The notes under the pieces are model-generated. The model had not been told where the DNA came from. It did not search any database and saw only the letters and a list, made by a program, of their open reading frames with translations. A stretch of DNA of 40,928 bases from Sphingomonas sp. PAMC 26605 (GTDB lineage: Bacteria; Pseudomonadota; Alphaproteobacteria; Sphingomonadales; Sphingomonadaceae). The translations under genes and the position numbers were made by a program. Positions within the stretch are counted from its first letter, which is position 1; every line of letters starts with the position of its first letter. The DNA lies in assembly GCF_000241485.1 (NCBI RefSeq), contig NZ_JH584241.1, positions 1,984,813 through 2,025,740 of the forward strand, given 5' to 3'. Positions 32,835-40,928 of this stretch are shown here, in pieces.

Positions 32835-32917
32835 CGTCGCCCCGGCGAAAGCCGGGGCCGCTGTGGGGCGGGTGTTGCGCGAACAACATGGCGGCCCCGG
32901 CCTGCGCCGGGGTGACG
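32835..32917. repeat. Diverged family B inverted repeat between secD and secF
   Basis: CGTCGCCCCGGCGAAAGCCG at the left end and GCCTGCGCCGGGGTGACG at the right end are near-complementary arms, with inner GGGGCCGC/GCGGCCCC pairing. It has the same plan as the copies at 1161-1238 and 14512-14743, but with GCCCCGG in place of ATTCCCG. It fills most of the 100-bp secD-secF gap, within what is normally a tight operon. Confidence 0.75.
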
Positions 32918-32926
32918 GAAGAGCGG

Positions 32927-34513
32927 TCATATGTGGATCTCGGTCGGGCGATTCTTGCGAATCCACAACACGACCAGCATCCGCGTGAAGGTCACCGAGG
33001 TGAACACCGAGGTGACGATGCCGATCAGCAGCACGACCGCGAAGCCCTTCACCGGGCCGGAGCCGAGCATCAGCATGATGAGGCCCGAAATGGCATGGGT
33101 CGCGTTGGCCTCGAAGATCGTGCGGCTCGCTTCCTTGTAGCCAAGCTCGACCGACTGGATCACGCTGCGACCACGGCGGCGTTCCTCGCGGATGCGCTCG
33201 TTGATCAGCACGTTCGCATCGACCGCCGTGCCGATCGTCAGCACGAAGCCCGCGATCCCCGGCAGCGTCAGCGTGCCGTTGAGCAAGGCGAGCATCCCCA
33301 TGATGACGATCACGTTGATGACCACGGCATAGTCGGCATAGAAACCGAAGCGGCCATAGGTTGCGATCATGAACAGGATGACGAGCACGACCGCGATCGC
33401 CGAGGCGAGGATGCCGGCGTGGATCGAGTCTGCACCGAGATCGGCACCGACGCTGCGCTCTTCGACGACCTTCAGGCTGACCGGAAGCTTGCCCGAACTC
33501 AGCGCGATCGCGAGGTTGTTGGCCGATTCGACGGTGAACGAGCCTTCGATATAGCCCGACCCGCCGAGGATCGGCGTGTTGATGCGCGGCGCGGAAATCA
33601 CCTTGTCGTCGACGATCACCGCGAAGCGCTTGCCGGTCTGTTCCTGCGTGATTCGCGCGAACTTCTTGCCACCTTCGCTGTTGAAGCCGAAATTGACGAT
33701 CGGCTCGTTGCTGTCCTGCTTGAAGCCCTGGCTCGCGGTGAGCAACTGGTCGCCGGTCAGGATCGCCTGACGCTTGACGAGGATCTGCGCACCCGGGCCG
33801 GCTTCTGCGTAGGGCAGGACCTGGCTGCCCGCAGGCACGATGCCGCCGGGAACATATGGCGTATCGTCGACCATCTTGAATTCGAGCTTCGCGGTCTTGC
33901 CGAGCAATTCGCGGAGCGCCTTTGGATCCTTCAGGTTCGGGACCTGCACGACGATGCGGTCGTTCCCCTGGCGGACGATCGTCGGCTCCTTGGTGCCGAG
34001 CTTGTCGATGCGCGCGCGCACCACGTCGGTCGCGGTCGCCATCGCCGTGTTGATCGCCGCGGTGATGCCCGCCTGGGTCGGCGTCATCACGACGCGCGAC
34101 GAATCGACCACTTGCAGGTCCCAGTCGCGCTGGCCGGTATAGCCGACGCCGCCGGTCAGCTTGTTGAGCCGCTCGCGCGCCGCATCGAGCTGCGTCACGT
34201 CGCGCAGCAGGAAGCTCAATTTGCCGCCGTCGGTCGCAATGTCGCCGATCGAGATCGGCGGGCCCTTGGCCATTTCGGTGACGATCTGCTCGCGCATCGC
34301 CTCGAGCCGGCTCTTGACCAGCTCGTCGGTGTCGGCCTCGATCAGCATGTAGCTGCCGCCGACCAGATCGAGCCCGAGGTTTACTTTGGGATGCGGAAAG
34401 CCGCCCCATTTCGACGTGACCGAATCGGGCAGGAAACTTGGGATCGCCAGCGCCATCAGGCAGGCGAGGAATCCGAGGATCGAAACGACCTTCCAGCGCG
34501 GGAAATCGAGCAT
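32927..34513 (-). CDS. secD: SecD, protein translocase subunit
   Basis: SecD is an inner-membrane RND-like protein that works with SecF late in translocation. The 528-residue protein begins MLDFPRWKVVSILGFLACLM (first membrane helix). It continues with the conserved LGLDLVGGSYML, a large periplasmic P1 region (about 60-340), and a C-terminal membrane bundle with GFVLTIGTAVDANVLINER. It starts 4 bp after yajC and precedes secF. Confidence 0.96.
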   Translation of the reverse strand: MLDFPRWKVVSILGFLACLMALAIPSFLPDSVTSKWGGFPHPKVNLGLDLVGGSYMLIEADTDELVKSRLEAMREQIVTEMAKGPPISIGDIATDGGKLSFLLRDVTQLDAARERLNKLTGGVGYTGQRDWDLQVVDSSRVVMTPTQAGITAAINTAMATATDVVRARIDKLGTKEPTIVRQGNDRIVVQVPNLKDPKALRELLGKTAKLEFKMVDDTPYVPGGIVPAGSQVLPYAEAGPGAQILVKRQAILTGDQLLTASQGFKQDSNEPIVNFGFNSEGGKKFARITQEQTGKRFAVIVDDKVISAPRINTPILGGSGYIEGSFTVESANNLAIALSSGKLPVSLKVVEERSVGADLGADSIHAGILASAIAVVLVILFMIATYGRFGFYADYAVVINVIVIMGMLALLNGTLTLPGIAGFVLTIGTAVDANVLINERIREERRRGRSVIQSVELGYKEASRTIFEANATHAISGLIMLMLGSGPVKGFAVVLLIGIVTSVFTSVTFTRMLVVLWIRKNRPTEIHI

Positions 34514-34517
34514 CGGA

Positions 34518-34859
34518 TCAGTCGTTCGCGGGCTTGGAGCCGAGCGGCGTCACGTCGGCGAGCGTCGACTTGACGACGCGGATCTTGATCGACGGGGCGA
34601 TCTCGACCTCGACCGTGGCGTCCTCGACCTTGGTCACCTTGCCGAGCACGCCGCCCGCGGTGACGACCGAATCGCCCTTCTTGACCGCGCCGATCGTCGC
34701 GGCCTGGTCGCGCGCGCGCTTCTGCTGCGGGCGTAGGATCAGGAAGTAGAAGACGACGAAGACGAGCAGCAACGGCGCGAACTGGATAATCATCGCGAGG
34801 AAACCATCGGGGCCGGCGGCGGCGCCTGCGGTCTGGGCAAAGGCTGGGGTGGCGAACAT
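34518..34859 (-). CDS. yajC: YajC, preprotein translocase accessory subunit
   Basis: A 113-residue inner-membrane protein associated with SecDF. A single membrane helix at about 20-42 is followed by the conserved RPQQKRARDQ and a small cytoplasmic domain with KKGDSVVTAGGVLGKV. It has the full family length and is the first gene of the yajC-secD-secF-Mth938 group. The 250-bp upstream gap (34860-35109) to the divergent exported-protein gene must contain both promoters; I recognised no defined sites in it. Confidence 0.95.
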   Translation of the reverse strand: MFATPAFAQTAGAAAGPDGFLAMIIQFAPLLLVFVVFYFLILRPQQKRARDQAATIGAVKKGDSVVTAGGVLGKVTKVEDATVEVEIAPSIKIRVVKSTLADVTPLGSKPAND

Positions 34860-35109
34860 GGGCTACCTTGGTAAGACTGGACCCGCCTGCTGTGCGGCAT
34901 ACGGGATCGCGCACTCTTTCGGGCACGCTACAAGCTCGGCGCGCTATCAGGTACGATGCTTTGGCGCAACGCTCTCGCGAGCGCGACTGTTACGCGCAGC
35001 CCGAAGCGCGCGCCGCAGCAGTCGATGTACCCGGTGCTACGCGACGGGTTGATCGGCGGGCGAAAGACCGTACCATCCCGGTCCTTCCTGTTGCGTAGCG
35101 AAGGCCTTG

Positions 35110-35784
35110 ATGAAGCATCGCATAGTGTCAGCCCTGCTGTTGCTCGCCACTCCCGGCATCGCCTGCGCCGAGAGCGGTCGCGAGACGCTGATCCAGACCG
35201 CGTTCGTCGTCCGCGACCGCGACGCCGCGCTGGCGCAACTCGCGAGCGTCGAAACGGCGTCGGCGGCCGCGCTGGCCAAGGCGCCCGGCGACAGCGAAGC
35301 GGCATTGTCGCGCGCGATGGCGACGAGCTATCGCGCCAAGCTGATGCACAGTCGCAGTGACGCATTGTCCGCCAAGGTGCAGTTCGAAGCCCTGGTCGCG
35401 AAGAACCCGCGCGATGCCGAAGCGCTGGCGGCGCTCGGCGCGTGGCATCTGAGCGCGGTCAAGGCGCTCGGAGCGCTGGTCGCGCGCGGGGGTCTCGGTG
35501 CCCGCAAGGCCGCCGGGCTCGAGGCAATCGACCGCGCGCTCGCCGCGGGCGGCGACCGCGCGCTGTTCCCTGGGATTGCCGGCCTGCTGCGGCTGGCGAT
35601 CGACCCGACCGACCCGCGCGGCGCGGCGCTGATCGCGCAGGCAGCGCACGCATCGACTCAGACGACGGTCGATCGTCTGGTGCAGCGCCGCGCGGCGCAG
35701 CTCGAACTGGTGCTCAAGGGCGGCAATGCGAAGCTGATCCAGGCGCTCGCCAATCGCCTGTTGCCGCTCGGGCAGTTCGGCTGA
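35110..35784 (+). CDS. Exported helical-repeat (TPR-like) protein
   Basis: A 224-residue protein with a signal peptide (about 1-20, cleavage after ACA). The mature part is almost entirely Ala/Leu-rich alpha-helix with TPR-like periodicity, including [20 protein letters not shown]. The start was taken at the ATG directly after a TTG codon, with GAAGG upstream. No enzymatic motif is visible. It is divergent from yajC and followed by tRNA-Pro. Proteins of this type are probably periplasmic and uncharacterised. Confidence 0.75.
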   Translation: MKHRIVSALLLLATPGIACAESGRETLIQTAFVVRDRDAALAQLASVETASAAALAKAPGDSEAALSRAMATSYRAKLMHSRSDALSAKVQFEALVAKNPRDAEALAALGAWHLSAVKALGALVARGGLGARKAAGLEAIDRALAAGGDRALFPGIAGLLRLAIDPTDPRGAALIAQAAHASTQTTVDRLVQRRAAQLELVLKGGNAKLIQALANRLLPLGQFG

Positions 35785-35850
35785 GATCGCAGCGCGCGCC
35801 GAAGTCGCTTGCATCGAAACGCATGTCGGCTTAGACGCGCCCCCCTCGGT

Positions 35851-35927
35851 CGGGGCGTAGCGCAGCCTGGTAGCGCATCACACTGGGGGTGTGGGGGTCG
35901 CAGGTTCGAATCCTGTCGCCCCGACCA
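35851..35927 (+). tRNA. tRNA-Pro (anticodon GGG)
   Basis: A full cloverleaf can be drawn. The acceptor stem is CGGGGCG/CGCCCCG. The D stem is GCGC/GCGC with the loop AGCCTGGTA. The anticodon stem is TCACA/TGTGG with the loop CTGGGGG and anticodon GGG at 35885-35887, reading CCC. The variable loop is GGGTC, and the T arm is GCAGG-TTCGAAT-CCTGT. The discriminator A and CCA are encoded (35924-35927). It lies alone between two protein genes; no integrase or att-like duplication is seen beside it. Confidence 0.97.
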
Positions 35928-35992
35928 GAGACTTCTCCCTCACGCTCATGCCAGCTGCTCGCGAGGACAGCTCGCGCGTAAGGACCGATCCC

Positions 35993-36580
35993 ATGACGCC
36001 GCTCCCAGCCGCCATGCAGCTCGCCGAGCGCACCGGATTGCCCGACGACATCGCCTATCTGCGCGCCGCGTATCCGGCGCCGCAATGGCGCGCGCATCGC
36101 AATTATGGGGATCTCACGGCCTTCTGGCTGCAAGTCCACGCCAGCCTGCGCTCCGAGGCGCAGCGTGTCGCGCAGACCACGCGTGCCTTCCGTGAGGGCG
36201 GGGGGCGGATCGGGCGCGAGGCGTTCCAACGCACGTTCGTCCCTGGCTTCAACCATTTCCTCCAGCATCTGACCGCGCATCACGGAATCGAGGATCAGGC
36301 CTATTTCCCGAAATTTCGCGCGCTCGATCCGCGGATGTCGGCCGCGTTCGACGTGCTCGAGAGCGATCACCGGATGATCCATGCCAGCCTCGAGGCGACG
36401 CTCGATGATGCCCGCGCGTTGCTCGGCGCGCTGGGCGAACCCGGGGATCCGCGCGCGGCACTCGACCGCTATGCCGATACGAGCGAGCGCCTGTTCGCTC
36501 TGCTCGGCCAGCATCTCGCCGATGAAGAAGAGATTGTCATCCCCGCGATGCTCGAACATGGCGAACGCAGCGTCAGCTGA
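35993..36580 (+). CDS. Hemerythrin-like HHE-domain protein
   Basis: A 195-residue mainly helical protein. The His/Glu pattern of HHE cation-binding domains is present: HFLQHLTAHHGIEDQAYFP, ESDHRMIHASLE and GQHLADEEEIVIP. The cluster suggests a non-haem diiron site able to bind oxygen or nitric oxide, or to store iron; which one is not decidable. The start was chosen at MTPLPAAMQL, with AAGGA about 10 nt upstream. A longer frame would begin inside the tRNA and is rejected. It is followed by a GAF-PAS-GGDEF gene 47 bp downstream. Confidence 0.85.
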   Translation: MTPLPAAMQLAERTGLPDDIAYLRAAYPAPQWRAHRNYGDLTAFWLQVHASLRSEAQRVAQTTRAFREGGGRIGREAFQRTFVPGFNHFLQHLTAHHGIEDQAYFPKFRALDPRMSAAFDVLESDHRMIHASLEATLDDARALLGALGEPGDPRAALDRYADTSERLFALLGQHLADEEEIVIPAMLEHGERSVS

Positions 36581-36627
36581 TCGCGCTCGCTAGGATTTCG
36601 TTAACCCGCGCAGCGCTAGCGTTGGGC

Positions 36628-38109
36628 ATGACGACGCTTACCTTGTCGGATAGTCCGAGTGCTCACCTCGAGGAAGCCCGCCGCCTGGCGGTGCTCGATG
36701 GCCTCGATATCCTCGATACGCCGCCCGAGGCGGAATTCGACACGATCATCGCCTGCGCGCAGCGGCTGCTCGGTACCAAGATCGCCTTATTGTCCCTGGT
36801 CGGCGAGGACCGCCAATGGTTCAAGGCGAAACACGGGATCGGGCCGCGTGAAACGCCGCGGCCGCAATCCTTCTGCGCGCACGCCATCCGCGGCGATGGC
36901 CTGTTCGTCGTCCCCGATGCGACACGCGATGCGCGGTTCGCCGACAATCCGCTGGTGCGCGGCGGACCGCAGATCCGGTTCTACGCCGGCGTCCCGATCC
37001 ACGCCGCCGACCCGGCGCGGCCCGAGTGCGCCTATGCGATGGGGACGGTGTGCGTCATCGACGATCATCCGCGCACGCTCAGCCCCGACGAAGCGGCGCT
37101 GCTCGCCGATCTCGGACGGCTCGCCGAATCGCTGCTCAGCGCGCGCACCGCCGCGCGGCGCGCGTCCAGCCTCGCGCAGGAACGCGGCGCGACGTTGCAG
37201 CGGCTCGACATCACGCACCGGCAGTTCCGCCAGGCCGAACGGATGGCCGATATCGGATCGTGGCGGCTGACGCTGGGCGACAATCGCACCGAATGGTCGG
37301 ATCAGCTCTATGCGATCCATGGGATGGCGCAGGATGCTGCACCCGAGCTCGACGAAGCGCTCAGTTTCTATCCGCCCGAAGCGCGAACCCGGGTGACCGA
37401 CGCGCTGGCGCGGACGATCGAGAGCGGCGATCCCTTTTCGATCGAGACCGATCTCGTCACCGCGCAAGGGGTGGTGCGGCGGATCCGCTCGATGGGCGAG
37501 CTCGAGCGGCGCGACGGCAAGGCCGTCGCGGTGATCGGCGTGATGCAGGACATCACCGCCTGGCACCGCATGGAGCAGCAATTGCAGCGCCAGGCGCGCC
37601 GCGACGATCTGACCGGGCTGGCCAACCGTGCCTATTTCAACGAAGTGCTCGACGCAGCGCTCGCCACGGCGCGGCGCGACGGCAGCGCGCTCGCGCTGGC
37701 GCTGATCGATCTCGACCATTTCAAGGCGGTCAACGACACGCAGGGGCACCTCGTCGGCGACGCGGTGCTGCGCACGATGGCCGCGCGGCTCGGCGCCGAC
37801 TATCTCGCGGGGACCTTCGCGGCGCGGCTCGGCGGGGACGAGTTCGTCCTGCTGATCCCGCACGACGCGGGCGCGCGCGATCTGGACGGGCTGCTCGCGC
37901 GGCTGTCGGGCGACCTGCAGCGCCTCGCCAGCTTCGAAGATGCGGCGCTGGTGGTGTCGGCGACGATCGGCGCCGCCTGGCTCGACGAGACGGTCGACGA
38001 TCGCAGCGATCTGCTCCACCGTGCCGATCTCGCTTTATACGAAGCGAAGCGCGCCGGGCGTGGCACGATCCAGCTGTACCGGCATCGTGCGGCCCGACGC
38101 GCGGGGTAG
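36628..38109 (+). CDS. GAF-PAS-GGDEF diguanylate cyclase
   Basis: A 493-residue soluble signalling protein without membrane segments. A GAF domain spans about 25-170 (QSFCAHAIRGDGLFVVPDA, FYAGVPI) and a PAS domain about 200-315 (MADIGSWRLTLGDNRTEWSD, GVMQDITAWHRMEQ). The GGDEF domain spans about 322-490, with ALIDLDHFKAVNDTQGH and an intact GGDEF at 402-406. No RxxD inhibitory site precedes the motif. It probably makes c-di-GMP in response to a signal sensed by GAF or PAS. The ATG at 36628 was preferred over a TTG two codons earlier. With the GGDEF/EAL protein at 11127 it gives the window a synthesis/breakdown pair, though far apart. Confidence 0.92.
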   Translation: MTTLTLSDSPSAHLEEARRLAVLDGLDILDTPPEAEFDTIIACAQRLLGTKIALLSLVGEDRQWFKAKHGIGPRETPRPQSFCAHAIRGDGLFVVPDATRDARFADNPLVRGGPQIRFYAGVPIHAADPARPECAYAMGTVCVIDDHPRTLSPDEAALLADLGRLAESLLSARTAARRASSLAQERGATLQRLDITHRQFRQAERMADIGSWRLTLGDNRTEWSDQLYAIHGMAQDAAPELDEALSFYPPEARTRVTDALARTIESGDPFSIETDLVTAQGVVRRIRSMGELERRDGKAVAVIGVMQDITAWHRMEQQLQRQARRDDLTGLANRAYFNEVLDAALATARRDGSALALALIDLDHFKAVNDTQGHLVGDAVLRTMAARLGADYLAGTFAARLGGDEFVLLIPHDAGARDLDGLLARLSGDLQRLASFEDAALVVSATIGAAWLDETVDDRSDLLHRADLALYEAKRAGRGTIQLYRHRAARRAG

Positions 38110-38257
38110 CCATTGTGCGGGGTGTTTGCGATGCGCTATCGGCTGCGCTGCGGTCGTGCCACGCATGACGCTGCGACGGGGCATCGGCGCGCCGGTGCTG
38201 GAGGCTGCGATGACCATCGATGATGAGGGCGCGCGGCTTGGACGGATCCACTGAGCC

Positions 38258-38515
38258 ATGGCGAAGAAGCGCTTTCTGACGGCCACGCTGCCCGACGGCT
38301 ATGTCAAGACGATCGGGCCAACCGCTACCGCCTTCACGCATTATTGGCGGATCGTCGCGGTGCTCGCCAATGGCAAGAGCGAGGTGTTCTGGGGACACAC
38401 GAAATCGCTGGCCGAAGCCAAGCGCAAGAAATCGGCGCTCGCCGAGGCCGCCGCGCAACGTGGCTGGACGCGGCATGTCTTCGAGATTGTCGAACTGGTC
38501 GAGACGCAGCCTTAG
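38258..38515 (+). CDS. Small hypothetical protein
   Basis: An 85-residue soluble protein beginning MAKKRFLTATLPDGYVKTIG. It has alternating beta-like and helical stretches (THYWRIVAVLANGKSEVFWG, then SLAEAKRKKSALAEAAAQRG), a balanced charge pattern and C-terminal FEIVELVETQP. I do not recognise a family. The codon usage and protein-like composition support it as real, but the ribosome-binding site is weak. The 148-bp gap before it (38110-38257) shows nothing identifiable. Confidence 0.6.
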   Translation: MAKKRFLTATLPDGYVKTIGPTATAFTHYWRIVAVLANGKSEVFWGHTKSLAEAKRKKSALAEAAAQRGWTRHVFEIVELVETQP

Positions 38516-38576
38516 CGTCGCCGTCCCGACGGTCGCCGCCCACGCTGGGCTGGGGCGCCGTTCCGGACAAAGCAGC

Positions 38577-38600
38577 GGGAGCGCCCGCTCGGGCGCTCCC
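38577..38600. terminator. Perfect hairpin downstream of the TorF-type porin
   Basis: GGGAGCGCCCG and CGGGCGCTCCC form a perfect 11-bp stem with a 2-nt centre, 9 bp after the porin stop codon on the minus strand. It is convergent with the small gene ending at 38515. No strong T-run follows on either side, so the terminator call is moderate. Confidence 0.6.
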
Positions 38601-38608
38601 GTCGTCGA

Positions 38609-39469
38609 TCAGAAGTTCACTCCTACATAGGCCAGCACGGTCGAGCCGCGGCCGAAGCGCGAGGCATAGCCGTGGCGATACAGGCCGCCGACCGTGTTGT
38701 TGGTGATGTCGGTGTCGAGATAGGTCACGCCAACCTTGAACGGACCGCCGACCGCCTCGGCGGTGGCCGACCAGTCGAGATAGTTGCGGTCGTTCGGGTT
38801 GAGATTGGCAAGACCGAGCGACCCGTCGGTGTATCCGACATGGCCCTTGAGCGTGACCGGCGTCTTGGGCACCGCGACCGAGGCTTCGCCATAGACGTAG
38901 ATATTGTCGTCTTTGTTATTCTTGGTGAAGTCGAGGCCCTTCTGGCCGCCCCACGCATAGTTGCCGCCGACCTTGGTCGAGACCGGCCCGATCGTATAGC
39001 TGAGCGAAGCGTAGGGTTCGAAGAAGTCGGTATTGGGCGTGATCGCCTTGTCGTGGCTCGGATAGTAATAATAGAGCAGGCCGGCATCGACCGTCAGGCC
39101 GTTGAAGGTCTTGGTATAGCCGCCGTACAGATCGACCTCGGCATCGCCATAGCCGGTGAGCAACGGCGTCTTGCCGCTGCCGTCGATCGTCGAGGCCCAG
39201 GTGCCGATATAGAAGCCGACCGAGCTGTTGATGTTGATCGTGCCCTGAACGGCGCCTTCGCCATTGGTCTGGGTCAGGCCACGGAAGCGATAGTCGCTGA
39301 TCAGCGTTGCGCCGCCGGTGATCTTGAACGGCTTGTCGGGCGCGGCGGGCGCAGCGGCGGGCGCGTCCTTGGCGTCGGGCGTGGTGGTGGTCGGGACGTC
39401 CTGCGCGAAGGCGGGCGTGGCGGAGGCGGCGAGCAAGAGCGCGCCGAGCGTAGTCGTGGAGAAGCGCAT
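38609..39469 (-). CDS. TorF-family putative outer-membrane porin
   Basis: A 286-residue protein with a signal peptide (cleavage likely after AFA at 22) and an Ala/Pro/Asp-rich spacer (about 23-50). A beta-barrel of the TorF/TIGR02001 type follows: FKITGGATLISDYRFRGLTQ, GFYIGTWASTID, GDAEVDLYGGYTKTF, and LLYYYYPSHDK, ending LAYVGVNF with the terminal Phe typical of outer-membrane barrels. It probably forms a channel; the solute is unknown. The 195-bp upstream region (39470-39664) to the convergently transcribed end of metC shows no defined sites apart from an A/T-rich CTTAATTTTAAC at about 39598. Confidence 0.88.
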   Translation of the reverse strand: MRFSTTTLGALLLAASATPAFAQDVPTTTTPDAKDAPAAAPAAPDKPFKITGGATLISDYRFRGLTQTNGEGAVQGTININSSVGFYIGTWASTIDGSGKTPLLTGYGDAEVDLYGGYTKTFNGLTVDAGLLYYYYPSHDKAITPNTDFFEPYASLSYTIGPVSTKVGGNYAWGGQKGLDFTKNNKDDNIYVYGEASVAVPKTPVTLKGHVGYTDGSLGLANLNPNDRNYLDWSATAEAVGGPFKVGVTYLDTDITNNTVGGLYRHGYASRFGRGSTVLAYVGVNF

Positions 39470-39664
39470 CGTTTCCCTTTCGAAAATGCGACTGTCCCCG
39501 CCTGCTTTGCCGGTGCGGCGTCTGTCGGAGGCGCAAGACCTCCCGCGCTGCTAAAGCGGCAAGGTCTTTCATTGCCGAGCTACGCCGCAGCGCACAACTT
39601 AATTTTAACGGCGCGCGGCGGATAGCGGGGGATTGTGACTGTTGCGCAACACTGCCGTGTCAAA

Positions 39665-40855
39665 TCATTGCTGCGCAAAGCGGGCCAAGCCGGCGGCGAG
39701 ATCGACGATCAGGTCGGCGGGGTCTTCGAGCCCGATCTGCAGCCGGACGATCAGCCCGGCGTCGTTTCGCCGCGTCACGCTGCGATGCCGCTGCGGATCG
39801 ACCGGGAGCGCAAGGCTCTCGAACCCGCCCCAGCTATAGCCGATCCCGAAATGGTCGAGCCCGTCGATCAGCCGCGCGCGCGCGGCTTCGCCCCCGCCGT
39901 TGAGGACGAACGAGAAGAGGCCGGACGAGCCAATGAAGTCGCGGCGGAAAACGTCGTGGCCGGGGCAACTCGGCAGGGCAGGGTGGAGCACAGTGGCCAC
40001 CTCGGGCTGCGCAGCGAGCCAGTGCGCGATTTCCAACGCACTCGCCTGATGCTGCCTGAGCCGGATCGCCATCGTACGCAGCCCGCGGCTGGCGAGCCAA
40101 CTGTCGTCGGGGCTGGCGATCTGGCCGAGCTGGAAGCTGGTGTCGCGCAGTCGGGCGAAATGCCCCGGCGCGGCGGTGACCGAGCCGAGCATCACGTCGC
40201 TATGGCCGACGATATATTTGGTGCAGGCGAGGATCGTCAGATCGACACCGTGCGCGATCGCCGGGAAGAAGAGCGGCGTCGCCCAGGTGTTGTCGAGCAG
40301 CGTGGTAACACCGCGCGCCTTGGCGACCGCGACGATCGCGGGGACGTCCTGCACTTCGAAGGTCAGGCTGCCGGGGCTCTCGAGCAGGATCGCGCGCGTG
40401 GCGCCGGTGATCAGCGCGGCAATGCCCGCGCCGACCATCGGATCGTAGAAGCGCGTCTTGACCCCCATCCGCTTGAGCAGGCCCATGCCCATCGCGCGGG
40501 TCGGGTCATAGGCCGAGTCGGGGATGAGGAGCTCGTCGCCTGGCGACAGTACCGAGAGCAAGGCCGCCGCGATCGCCGCCACGCCCGAGGGATAGAGGAA
40601 GGTCCCCTCGGCACCGGGCTCGAGCTCGGTCAGCGCATCGGCGAGGCTCCACTGCGTCGGCGTGCCCTTGCGACCGTAGAACAGCCGGTGATGCGTGTCG
40701 CGCCCGCCGGCTTCGCGCAGCTCGGCGACCGAATCGTAGAGGATCGTCGAGGCGCGCCAGACGGGTGTGTTGACGATCCCCTGCGTCCATTCCTTGCGCC
40801 GGCCAGCGCCAACGACGCGGGTCGAATCGCCCTTGGGGGTATCGGTCTTATTCAT
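39665..40855 (-). CDS. metC: Cystathionine beta-lyase (Cys/Met metabolism PLP enzyme)
   Basis: A 396-residue PLP-dependent lyase of the Cys/Met family. It is predicted to cleave cystathionine to homocysteine, pyruvate and ammonia. The PLP-binding Lys213 is in ACTKYIVGHSDVMLG. Other family features are the phosphate-binding YGRKGTPTQ (60-68), the SGVAAIAAAL loop after LYPS, and Asp188 in LLDNTWATPL. SWGGFESL near the C-terminus is typical of MetC rather than gamma-synthases. It stands alone at the right end of the window; the remaining 73 bp hold only its upstream region. Confidence 0.93.
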   Translation of the reverse strand: MNKTDTPKGDSTRVVGAGRRKEWTQGIVNTPVWRASTILYDSVAELREAGGRDTHHRLFYGRKGTPTQWSLADALTELEPGAEGTFLYPSGVAAIAAALLSVLSPGDELLIPDSAYDPTRAMGMGLLKRMGVKTRFYDPMVGAGIAALITGATRAILLESPGSLTFEVQDVPAIVAVAKARGVTTLLDNTWATPLFFPAIAHGVDLTILACTKYIVGHSDVMLGSVTAAPGHFARLRDTSFQLGQIASPDDSWLASRGLRTMAIRLRQHQASALEIAHWLAAQPEVATVLHPALPSCPGHDVFRRDFIGSSGLFSFVLNGGGEAARARLIDGLDHFGIGYSWGGFESLALPVDPQRHRSVTRRNDAGLIVRLQIGLEDPADLIVDLAAGLARFAQQ

Positions 40856-40928
40856 GGCGCGGCTTCCTGCAATGCCGGCCTTGCAAAGCGGGAGCGCAGT
40901 CAGAAGGCAAGCGCGGAATCCTTAAGCC

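Noticed and set aside
35851..35927. tRNA-Pro as attachment site of an integrated element
   Set aside because: No integrase gene and no duplicated tRNA 3-prime end was seen downstream within the window.
36591..36606. CtrA-like site CTAG-N7-TTAAC before the GAF-PAS-GGDEF gene
   Set aside because: Only the second half matches the TTAA-N7-TTAAC consensus; one half-site is too little evidence.

Overview
The window reads as chromosomal DNA of a high-GC alphaproteobacterium, most likely a Sphingomonas-type member of the Sphingomonadales. The evidence is the order ubiE, mutM, rpsT, dnaA; a divergent secB and Tim44-like/mltA/smr block; an Oar-type TonB-dependent receptor; a TorF-type porin; a LytS/LytTR two-component pair; and dense GANTC sites upstream of dnaA. 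No rRNA operon, phage, insertion sequence or CRISPR array is visible. Almost every long opposite-strand reading frame is a GC-codon shadow of a real gene.

Layout. 1-5 kb: ubiE (quinone methylation) faces away from mutM (8-oxoguanine repair), followed by rpsT and dnaA, then a VapB/VapC-type toxin-antitoxin pair. 5-8.3 kb (minus): secB, murJ, trpS. 8.4-12.8 kb (plus): Tim44-like protein, MltA lytic transglycosylase, Smr protein, and a membrane GGDEF/EAL protein. 12.8-17.5 kb: secreted cyclophilin, a Gly/Tyr-rich exported protein, a DUF3297 protein, a LytTR regulator with its histidine kinase, and an HD-domain protein. 17.5-28.1 kb: Oar-like receptor, ligA, a CruF-like membrane protein, cold-shock protein with a small downstream gene lacking a normal start codon, recN and bamD. 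28.2-32 kb: mannose-6-phosphate isomerase, GT4 glycosyltransferase and a DUF3089 lipase-like protein. 31.5-34.9 kb (minus): yajC, secD, secF and an Mth938-domain gene. 35-40.9 kb: a repeat-helical exported protein, tRNA-Pro(GGG), a hemerythrin-like protein, a GAF-PAS-GGDEF cyclase, a small unknown, a TorF-type porin and a cystathionine beta-lyase.

Functionally this is mostly core housekeeping. It covers DNA replication and repair (dnaA, ligA, recN, mutM), protein export and envelope building (secB, yajC-secD-secF, bamD, murJ, mltA), and c-di-GMP and two-component signalling.

The least ordinary content is between the genes. At least three families of long inverted-repeat elements punctuate gene ends. 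One copy, between secB and murJ, carries an inserted 62-bp element that folds on paper into a perfect three-way junction of three 9-bp stems. Another pair has been tandemly duplicated together with the last codons of the neighbouring LytTR gene. These elements, the GANTC cluster before dnaA and the start-less small gene behind csp are the main leads. I saw no clear new multi-gene defence or metabolic system.
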